A DNA stretch of 64,000 bases, from positions 21,020,450 through 21,084,449 of the forward strand of contig NW_020312785.1 in NCBI RefSeq assembly GCF_003265705.1, given 5' to 3'. Below, piece after piece: positions 55,394 through 64,000 of the stretch (position 1 is its first letter; each line of letters starts with the position of its first letter). This DNA is from Callorhinus ursinus (taxonomy: Eukaryota; Chordata; Mammalia; Carnivora; Otariidae). The notes beneath the pieces are model-generated. The model had not been told where the DNA came from. It saw only the letters and a list, made by a program, of their open reading frames with translations, and ran no database searches. The position numbers and the translations under genes were made by a program.

Positions 55394-57449
55394 ACACGTC
55401 AGGTTGCCTAATTCTGTTTCCAAGTTAAACATTTGCCACAGGTTTATTTTGGAAAGTATTGAAGGAAGTTTTGTTGCTCAAAATTAGGTACTCCCTAGCT
55501 GATCCTTCCTCCCTTCCTCCATTTCTTCTTTCCTTTGTTCTTTTCTCCCTTCTTTCTTCAGGCAGCCATTGTCACCACAAGTGTTTTCCCACAAACTCTT
55601 GCCATTGTGCTTTATGGAATGCAGTTGCTGGACTTTCTCTCCCATTTCACTCTATATTAGAGTAGGCCCCAAACCCTTTTCTGAGTAGACTCTTTTGACT
55701 GCCAGTATTGCCTCGTTTCTATTTTTAGTCAGAAACTGAGTGGCCTTCTGCTCAGGCTCATCCTTATCAGGTTCCTTTTTTCCATATAGTGAGCTTGTAC
55801 TCCACACCATTCCGTTGATTTTTAGAGGGTACAGTTCTGTTTGTAAGTGGAAACATAGAATTACAGTTTTCCTGGTACTTGTCAGGGACCATAATCTCAA
55901 ATTCAGTCCAGCTCAATACCTTTCAGACACTTGGCTAAGAGAAATAATATTTATGGAAGATGGCCGGGAGGAAATGCAGTCATCCATTTTGCCATATAAT
56001 CTAAAATCTATTTCAGGATTAAGGGAGACCATCAGAGAGCTGCCTAAGTGAACCCACACATAATCAAGCACAATGGCTTCTTTCTGAGCTGTGCTTTGCC
56101 ATCATGATGAAATATTCTATGAGAACCGAGAGGAAAATAGTTTCTTTTACTTTATTTTGGCATTTCTCCCAAATAACTGGCTTGTTTTAGGTACATTCTT
56201 GCTACTAGTTATATATTTTCTGCTTTCCTCACATCAATTATGAAGGTCAATATTGACATCAAATTTGTGTTCTACCTTGATTGCCGATTTGTCAAGGCAT
56301 GCATTTGTTCATTAGCCACATTCCTGGCACCATTTTGCTTTCATATTTTTATTTTCCAAAGATCTCTTTAAACAGTTTAAATATTTTATCTTGCTGTATT
56401 CTATGCATCTGTAAACAACGTAAAAGCATTTGGGAGCAAAGTGATATACAAATAACCATAGGGTTTTTATTGATGCTATACTTAATTATAAAAATTATTT
56501 CTTGGCTGAACAGTCTGTAACTTAAATAAGTAAGAATTAAAACAGAATATACTGTAATTCCACAAAGACTTACGCTTTCCCCCATCAAATAACATGGATT
56601 TTAGAAACCATGCTAATCCTATTTCTCAGTGTAGAAAGATTGGATTTGTTTGGACAATTGGTGCATTGATTTTCCCTATGAAAAATATTGCTAACTAGAG
56701 AGAGAGGAGATGAAGAGTAAATTGAAAAGGGTCAAAATATTATTTTTAGGATAACATTTGAGCCAATACATCCATTAGTTAAAGCTGATAACCCACCACA
56801 TCCTCCTCTATCATAGTGAGCCAATCTGGTGAAAGGATCAATACGTGTTTGGGACATAGAGTTTTCAATCAGGGAAGGTTGGCATGCACACTGTGTGTGG
56901 GTGAAGATGCGTCTTACCACTTAGGATCTGGATCTATGGTCTGGTTCATTGTCCAGCATAATCATTCTGGGAGTTTGAGTGATGATGAGCTTCAGGGATA
57001 ACTACATTAAAATGCTTTAACTTCATGTAAGCATAACTGAGTAAGATGTAGATCTTTGCAGTGCCCGACAGTCTAGCCTTGGATTCAGCCTTGAGATCAG
57101 AGACAGTATGCCCATGGGGATCGTATCTGGAAAATCTGTGCATTCTTAGACCTCGGTTGATTTCTACTAAGAGGTAGGTTCTTTTTGTCCATGACCTAAT
57201 AATCACATCTGCAGATTATTATACTCATATTACAACAAAGAATTCCAGGCTTTTTCTATACCGTTAAGGTTATCTTCCCTAAAATATTGTTAAGACGAAG
57301 ACAAAGTGTACTATTGGCACCCAGGTTTATGTTGCAGACTAGACAGCAAACAGTGGTAGGCCAAAAAAGTCTGTTTGTGTATAAACTGCAACTGTTTTTG
57401 CTTACTGTTAAAAACAATAGGGAGTAAGTAAATGGTTTTGGTCATGTGA
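55394..57449. other. Unassigned stretch with open frames on both strands
   Basis: No recognised repeat apart from a CT-rich low-complexity run at about 55503-55560. Open frames include 103 codons (55740-56051, plus), 82 codons (55652-55900, minus), 61 codons (56816-57001, plus) and 86 codons (56946-57206, minus). None has a domain I recognise or a convincing splice pair. Confidence 0.4.
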
Positions 57450-57612
57450 GCAACACCTTGAGCATGAAAAAATTGTAACATTTATCCTCTGCTGGTGAGA
57501 TTGCCAATTGTCAAAACTGGTTTGAAAAACAATTTGGAATTATACGTTTGAAGATGCTAATGGGAAAGTCTTTTTGACCTTAAATATATAAACATCCATT
57601 CCTGGATTATTC
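57450..57612 (+). mobile_element. Possible old L1 ORF2 C-terminal fragment
   Basis: TCCTCTGCTGGTGAGATTGC, then AACTGGTTTGAAAAACAATT, then TGGAATTATACGTTTGAAGA resembles the L1 phrase 'ctgctggtgggaatgcaaaat...tttggaaaacagtttggc...'. Highly diverged and short. Confidence 0.4.
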
Positions 57613-57978
57613 TGTCTACATGTTCTTCTCTGAACTTAATTCATAGAAGTCATTGTCCAGTGTTTCCTAATTCCTGACACTTTTCGTCAAACAAGGAAAC
57701 TAGGTGCATCTCTCTGCCCTGTGGCTGTCATGTTGCAAACGTTTCACTTCTGGCAGCATCGAGTCCATCTCTGGAAACCAGGCCAACTGGCAATATTCTT
57801 TACTTCTGCTTCCTGGCTCAGTCTATTAAAAACCGATCCAAAGATGTGCCTCTTTTTCTTAACCCTGCGCTGCGACCCAAGCATAGCAGGTCACTGATTA
57901 AGTGGTCACAGAGTGGTTTACTGACGGCTGTGGGTAGCTGATGCTCGCCATTCCCTAGGTAGGAGGGACAGTCAAGGC
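57613..57978. other. Unassigned, GC-richer stretch
   Basis: No recognised repeat. It contains several isolated CpGs (TGCGCTGCGACCC near 57865; GCTGATGCTCGCC near 57936), unusual for this window, and leads into the TATA-like and exon-like signals that follow. Confidence 0.35.
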
Positions 57979-57987
57979 TATAAATAC
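57979..57987 (+). promoter_or_regulatory. TATA-box-like sequence
   Basis: CTATAAATA within GGCTATAAATACATAAAC, downstream of a locally GC-richer stretch. It may be chance in AT-rich DNA. It is noted because an exon-like segment starts 110 bp downstream. Confidence 0.15.
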
Positions 57988-58098
57988 ATAAACACCCACA
58001 GACTGATTCCTGTCGCTGGGGAGGCTCTTGCAGTGTGTATTTCTCCACCAGGTCCTGCAAAGGCTGTATCCATGCGGTGTTCTCTCTCTTCCCTACAG

Positions 58099-58200
58099 AT
58101 GCCCAGTTGCTCCAATTTCCAGATCTGCCTTATCTTTGTAATTTCTTCCTTTTCAGCTTACAGCTGACAGCTTACAGCTGACTTCTTCCAACAGAGTTCA
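58099..58200 (+). other. Exon-like segment (acceptor and donor signals), function unknown
   Basis: A pyrimidine tract TCTCTCTCTTCCCTACAG ends at 58098 and GTAAGT begins at 58201, giving a 102-bp candidate exon. From an ATG at its first base the frame gives 22 residues (MPSCSN... then a hydrophobic ICLIFVI core, SSFSAYS) and stops at 58165. A 14-bp tandem duplication AGCTTACAGCTGAC at 58155-58182 lies inside. No homology is recognised and coding status is doubtful. Confidence 0.2.
58155..58182 (+). repeat. 14-bp tandem duplication
   Basis: AGCTTACAGCTGAC occurs twice in perfect tandem (58155-58168 and 58169-58182). Confidence 0.97.
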
Positions 58201-59116
58201 GTAAGTAAAAGGGAATTTACAAAAACCTTCTCTAATAATGTAGCTATGATTTTTTTAAATTCCTAGCATTCTTAAAAAAAAAAAAAAAACCTCAAAAACA
58301 ATTCCTAACGTTCTTAAAATTTTCATTAGACAGGAGAAATAGAAGAACAATCAACAATTTCTGCTAAATAGCTCTTCCTTATAGCCTAGTTATATTTTAA
58401 ATGTGTAAACTTGGTGATATATTGATAACATAATCAGTTTATCATATATCATACATCATGGGTTGAGTTTCTTTTTTTCTTTCTTATTTTATCATAACTT
58501 TTTTCTCTTTAGATGTATCTTGTGCTGTTGGTTCTATTGTTCTTCCAATTTACAAAAAGTAACTAAACAAACACAAGAATTATTCACTTATTCAGTGCCT
58601 AGTATGAAAAATAGCAATTTAAGTTCTTTGAAACTCTAACATATATTTTGCACATCTGTTTTTTTTCATTTTCCTAATGAAATACTTTGCTATATAGCTG
58701 TGCACATATCACTACAATTATAAGAGCCTCCAATCCACAGTCCATCTAAAGGACCAAACTGCCTCCCACATCTCAGTGAATTCAGCTGATGAAATAATTT
58801 CAACTCATCAAAGAATAAAATTCTACTCTCTGGAGACTGTTTTCACATATTTGTTAAACATGAGACTATATTATAAGAAGGTTTTCAAGGATTCTCAAGT
58901 ATATAGATCAGTGTTTCTACAGGTAAAATGCCTAGAGTAGGTGTGGATTATATTTTTAAGTTTTGTCAAATGTTGCAAATTAACAGTATAGAAGAAATGT
59001 TTGATTTATGCAATAATGTTTATGAAATTTTGGTAGGGCTTTAAAAAGAATAAATATTTCAGAACAGACCTGGTTCACTTATATTGTATGTATGATATTA
59101 TCCTTTCATATCATTA
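58201..59116. other. Unassigned AT-rich stretch
   Basis: No gene or recognised repeat; an A14 run is near 58276-58289. Confidence 0.4.
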
Positions 59117-59132
59117 GGTGCCTTGCACTTTA

Positions 59133-59342
59133 TTTTTTTTATTTTTATTTTTTAAAGATTTTATTCATTTATTTGACAGAGAGAGACACAGTGAGAGAGG
59201 GAACACAAGCAGGTGGAGTGGGAGAGGGAGAAGCAGGCTTCCCACCGAGCAGGGAACCTGATGTGGGGCTCGATCCTAGGACCCTGGGATCATGACCTGA
59301 GCCGAAGGCAGACGTATAATGACTGAGCCACCCAGGCTCCCC
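59133..59342 (-). mobile_element. Carnivore tRNA-derived SINE, antisense (young subfamily)
   Basis: T-rich tail, AAAGATTTTATTCATTTATT, GCAGGCTTCCCACCGAGCAG, antisense head ending CCACCCAGGCTCCCC. Perfect 16-bp duplication GGTGCCTTGCACTTTA at 59117-59132 and 59343-59358. Confidence 0.98.
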
Positions 59343-59358
59343 GGTGCCTTGCACTTTA

Positions 59359-59855
59359 AATCTGTGACAAACCATAACAAATTTTTAAAGAGGAAGTATT
59401 ATAAAATGAATTATGTGTAATAATTTAACTAATCTGTTTAAATTACATTGACTAAAGACATTAATAAACATCATGATATGGAATTTTAAGTTTTATATCT
59501 TTATGGAAATATGCCCTAAGACATACTTTCCATACTTGATTGATATTTTTCACTTGAATGTTTAAAGATTATACTTAATTAAAATAATAGGGCAACCCTC
59601 ATTTGGTGAGGAATCCTGATTTGGTGAGGTGATATGCATTAATTTAGTTTAAATTAATGTAAAATATTTTATTTGGATTTAGTTCTATAGGCCAGATAGA
59701 GAAAGCATGGAAATGACTCTAGGGTATTCTTAACATATTAGTGGGTAGTTCCCAGGTGTAGGTGACACTCAACTTAGATATATTCAACCCACCTTTACAA
59801 TCTGAAGTTATCCCCACATAGTGGGAAGAGTGGCCCAGAAAATCCAAGTACTTAC
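59359..59855. other. Unassigned stretch
   Basis: No recognised repeat. A short repeated word (ATTTGGTGAGG) occurs twice at 59601-59627. Confidence 0.4.
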
Positions 59856-60053
59856 CATGAGATCCATTAGGATTGATGAATTGGGTTGGTAACTTAATAC
59901 ATTGGTGTTGCCATGGTAATATCCTCAAAATCAAATCCTTACTTGCTGAACCAGAGGAGCAGATAGTGGCTGAAGGCATATTTGAAGCTGGGTTATAAGG
60001 CAAGCTCTTATTTGAAGCATTTATTTTTCGTGAAACATTTCTAGAACTCTTCT
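59856..60053 (-). other. Exon-like open segment on the minus strand, function unknown
   Basis: On the minus strand TGTTTCCTTTAG ends at 60054 and TCATG|GTAAGTAC gives a donor after 59856. The 198 bp between are open in one frame, phase 1 at both ends. The translation is polar and serine/asparagine-rich (EKSSRNVSRKINASNKSLPY...) and then LILRILPWQHQCIKLP. The open frame extends from 60066 to 59719 (115 codons). No homologue comes to mind, so this is a candidate only. Confidence 0.2.
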
Positions 60054-63000
60054 CTAAAGGAAACATTGATTAAGGTGACAGTAACCACAATGGAAATAAT
60101 ATGGGAAACCTATTACAGCAAATAGTTATTATCCACAATATTTACAGTTTTTAAAACTGATACACAGAAGTTGTGTTTGAGTACCCAATTTTTAAAGTTG
60201 CATTAAAAAAATTAACAGAAAAAAAATTAACAGAAAATTCCTGCCTGTCAACCAAAGAGTTGCAGTGAATAGAATGGCATATTCACCAGTATTAGACATA
60301 TTTGTGTATTTTTTTTTCAGAGACAGGATTTCTTCTTGGAAAAGAATGCTTAAATACTTTCCCAAAGCCATGAGACTTGAACCTAAGGCCCTCCCCGTAT
60401 CTGAATGCCCTCTTCTGCCCATCCCCACCTCTGGGACAAACGTGTCAAGTTACTTCTTTTGGGGAATAAACTCCTAAAGTAATAGACATGAGAGTGAATT
60501 TAGACAACATTTCAGAAATGGCCATTCACTGTTGTTATGGCTTTCATTTTTCTATCAAAACTAACATACTTCTAGGTGTTTTCTCTGTGAGATTATGTCT
60601 TCTTTTTAGTTTACATTCCTAGGAGTCTATGAGTATAGATCCTTAATAACTATTTTGACAATAATTTCAAACATGAAACCTTGAAATGCATTGCCATCAC
60701 AGAAAGTTGGGGGGAGAACTTATATTTCATGAGTAGCCATCCTGATATGCTTCTTTATGCATGACCTTACTACCTCACATGTGCTGTGTCCTTAATTTCT
60801 TGAGGTGAAGTTTGGGGAAATAAAAAATCTGGGGACATATTATTAAGTTGATTATCAGTTTGAAAGGGCAGACTTCATTTATTGTTACCACAGCTTTTCA
60901 AAACAAACTTATTGACTGCTTTTACTAATTCAGTTTTTGGTGGCTTTTTCAATGTTTTGGGATTAAAAACACATATTTAGAGAGTCTAAAGCAAAAAAAA
61001 AAATAGAAATTATGAGCCCATATAGTGTAGTTGTAATATTGACTCTGTAGTATAAAACCTATATTATTCAAGTTATGTGGTGTTTTCTTTAAAAATTGGT
61101 GATAAGGAAGTGTCTTGTTGGCTGTATTTAATTTTAACTATGTTCTAAAAGAGTGTCTAAAATAAAATTGAAAAAGCACACATACTTTTAAAATGCTGAA
61201 GCTCTGTTACTTCTTTATAATGGTGGTTAGAAAGAAAAAGAAAAAAAGTCCTTAAATGTCTCTCCGGCATTGAGGCAATTGCCTTTAAAATATCTAGCAT
61301 ACATTTAAATTTGCTTTTTGTAGGAGGCTGGAGTGCAGCTCTAATAATAGGGTTGGGGATGTCCACGACAACTTAGAGGCAAAAATCCTAAACATACTTA
61401 AGTAAATTATGAATTAAGAAGTGGTAATGTGTAGCAGTTTAAATTCTGCAAATTGATTTACTAAAGACTAGCCTTAGTAGAAGAAAGTATGATGTCGGAT
61501 GCAGTAAATAGCAGTTTTTGGACATATAATGTGTTAGGAGTGCACAGTTTCAACTCCCACACCTTAAAACAGAAAAAGATAAAAATTATGTCTTCACAAC
61601 TGTATGTGTGTGTTATTGACCTAAACATTCTGTCTATTTAACTCTGGGTTTCCCCTCATTTTCTAAAGACCAATTAGAGCCCCCCCCAAAAAAAGATCTT
61701 AAAATATTTTATCATGAGAATCTGGATTCCCTTTCATTGTATGTAAGGTTTTAAGTTATCATCACTTCTCTGTTTCTGTAATCTTCTTTTCTTCATATTT
61801 ACTTCAGCCTGACATTAATGCTGTGTGGGCTTACTCGTTTGTGTACCCCTTCCCACTATACCCTGTCTGGAACACAGTAGGAGTGCCTTGCACGCATGAG
61901 AACCCTACCCTTTGGTGACCAGTACAGGTTCTTTCCTTCAGTAGTCCAGTCTATGTGACCTTTGGGTCTCTAGGAGGACCGTTAGGAGGAACAAAGCCTA
62001 GTGCTTAGAGATGTTAGCATTTGGAAGCTTTGGAAGTTTAAAGTTCTTTTAACGAGACAGACATTCCCATTAAAATGCATAAAGATTCATAAAGCAACTA
62101 GTTTTTAATCATAGAACTTATTTCAACTTACTTGTTGAGAGAGAGTGACAATTTCCACTTGTTAGAGAGCATTACATATATCAAAACTCAGAAAAGAGCA
62201 AATCTTTACTATTATACTGTAAGTGATTAAAACATTACTTTGCCAGATCAAAGTACTTTGGTGTGTTTCCCAAAAGAATAAACTAGAAAGCCAATTTTTC
62301 TTGTAAAACCATGTGATTTGAATAGTTGAATATTATCATTTAACCTTAACTATAAATCATGTCCATGATCTTACAATCTGAAAACTGTCTGTGGTATGGT
62401 TATTTTTAATCACACCCATGCTGAATACTCATTCATATATAAATGGAATACCTTTTTGTTTTAGAGTCAAATGCATTTTCTGTGTACAACAGAAATAAAA
62501 AAAAACAACATGGATATTATGTTAACATGCACACACAAAGGTGGGACAAATAAGCATATGCATATAGCCATAGCTTTTTAACAAATATGTTACTTTGCAG
62601 GATATGATAGAACTTTTCTGTTTCAACTCTCTAGGGTTTATAAAATGATACCTGAGTGAGTGATTTTAATGAGTGCTGGACATTTTGGCTTGTTTTCTTT
62701 TGCCTTCTGGGAAAAATTGACCACCTTGGAAGGTGGTCATCTTGAAGGCTAGTGCTATTTCTGGCTGCTGACTTCCACTGAGGATTTTCAATCCTAATAA
62801 CAGGAAGTGTAAATAAAATCTGATTGCTACCGGCTAATTGGGTCCCTTTACAACTGTAAATAACAACTTCCAAATTTTTGCTTAAAGTGTCACACCAATG
62901 GTATGACTATCTCACATTTTTTCAAGTCAGGAATAGGCATCTCTTTCTTGTTGTATGAAAGATAAATGAACAGATCTTGTCTGTGACTCCTAGCTTGGGA

Positions 63001-63619
63001 AACTGACTTATTATGGACAGAGAAACAACAAAGAATAAGAACTCTTGAACTTCACTGTCTCATGGCGATTCCTCCCCCCACCATGGAATTTGATTTAATG
63101 TATTCCCATTTTGGGCATCCTTTAATGTTTTAATATTAGAGGTTCTAGAAGTATATTCTTGCTATCGTTTCATTCCAAGGGCAGGATTTTTGCAAAACTC
63201 CATTATATGGGAGGGTTTTATTTTTCCTTATATGGTTTGCCTAGAAAAAGCCACAGTTATTTGTTATGCTATTTTCTTTATAAAGATTATGAAAAAATCA
63301 ATGTCAAGGTGAATACACATGTGCAAATCCTCATCAAGTTAATTTAATGTCAATCTTTTAAAATTTTGCCATTATCGAGTGCTGCTAAAACCATTTTAGA
63401 AAATGGAATTCTTAAAAAAAAAAAAGAAACTGGAATTCTTTTACTGAATAAACCCAGATGAAGGTGTGTTTCCTTTTCACACCTACATCCTACCTCTTAG
63501 GGTCATCAGCACATTAATATAATTAGGGAATACATTATATTTCAACTCAGCTCTTTGAATTTTCTATATTTCTCTCAGTATAGCCTCATTGTTCAGATTC
63601 AAATTTTATTGCAGAATGG
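60054..63619. other. Long unassigned stretch
   Basis: About 3.6 kb with no SINE or confident L1/L2. A weak L2-like tail (CTGTCTGGAACACAGTAGGA) is at 61863-61882. A 9-bp-arm hairpin GACCACCTTGGAAGGTGGTC is at 62719-62738. Open frames are 62-80 codons and unrecognised. TATTTTTTTTTCAG at 60306-60320 is a good acceptor-like sequence without a clear matching donor. Confidence 0.4.
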
Positions 63620-63631
63620 ATTACTTACTTT

Positions 63632-63831
63632 AAAAAAAAAGATTTTATTTATTTATTTGAGAGAGAGAGAGCACGAGCAGAGGGGAGAAAGTCAAGAGGG
63701 AGAGAGAGAAGCAGGCTCCCGCTGAACAGGGAGCCTGACATGGGGCTGGATCCTAGGATCCTAGTGTCCTGGGATCATGACTTGAGTCCAAGGCAGACGT
63801 TTAACTGACTGAGCCACCCAGGCGCCCCTGT
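63632..63831 (-). mobile_element. Carnivore tRNA-derived SINE, antisense
   Basis: AAAAAAAAAGATTTTATTTA tail region, GAGCACGAGCAGAGGGGAG, GCAGGCTCCCGCTGAACAGG, antisense head ending CCACCCAGGCGCCCC. Perfect 12-bp duplication ATTACTTACTTT at 63620-63631 and 63832-63843. After it, 63844-64000 is unassigned. Confidence 0.96.
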
Positions 63832-64000
63832 ATTACTTACTTTTACATGAATTTTTACTTTTAAATGAGTTCTTGTGTCTGTGACTAATCATGGACGCAG
63901 AAATCAAATAGGTTATTACTTGCCTGTATTTTCCATATTTAACTCAAAGGTACTGTTTAACAGAATCATTTAATAGTAGAGGTATATTCTAGTAAAATAT

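Noticed and set aside
60306..60477. Terminal exon suggested by TATTTTTTTTTCAG and a downstream AATAAA
   Set aside because: The acceptor is good, but AATAAA is common here, the frame has no homology, and no donor or partner exon is visible.
1..64000. CRISPR arrays, phage, plasmid or bacterial defence systems
   Set aside because: No regularly spaced repeats, no bacterial ribosome-binding sites or operons. SINEs, L1s, MIRs and LTRs show mammalian nuclear DNA.

Overview
The window is AT-rich, CpG-poor vertebrate nuclear DNA with no recognisable protein-coding gene, RNA gene, CRISPR array or bacterial or viral operon. It reads as an intergenic stretch or a long intron. The organism is a carnivoran. 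There are 29 copies of a tRNA-derived SINE whose head reads GGGGCGCCTGGGTGGCTCAG and whose tail is CT-rich followed by AATAAATAAAATCTT. Carnivore-type L1 3' ends are also present. The youngest SINEs carry the segment AAGCCTGCTTCTCCCTCTCC followed by CACTCCCCCTGCTTGTG, the form I associate with bears and seals rather than dogs or cats. An arctoid caniform is therefore the best guess; this is inference from memory of the families.

Layout. From 1 to 12.9 kb there is ancient repeat debris (MIR, L2, a MER5-like hAT, an MLT1 solo LTR, an old L1 3' end) broken by five SINEs, with long unassigned AT-rich stretches. From 12.95 to 17.28 kb lies an old internally deleted L1 carrying three nested SINEs. 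From 18.15 to 35.5 kb there are minus-strand L1 ORF2 fragments, small L1 3' ends with target-site duplications, MIRs and eight SINEs. From 35.8 to 42.5 kb is the most rearranged part. It holds SINEs interrupted by other sequence, a carnivore L1 inserted inside a SINE, a convergent SINE pair, an L2, and a hAT-type transposon with visible terminal inverted repeats. From 42.5 to 54.6 kb there are L2 copies on both strands and an ancient unclassified repeat. From 54.6 to 64 kb the density of recognised repeats is lowest, and two weak exon-like signals and one CTCF-like motif lie here.

The most interesting structures are two locally templated insertions. One is a 173-bp direct copy of 35815-35987, found at 37461-37633 inside a SINE (one mismatch). 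The other is an 82-bp inverted copy of 50403-50484, found at 51399-51480 (one mismatch). Both are bracketed by a duplication of the sequence at the insertion site, and neither has an A-tail. They look like recent template-switching events, or else assembly errors. I found no new biological system. The gene-like leads (57.98-58.20 kb plus strand; 59.86-60.05 kb minus strand) are low confidence.
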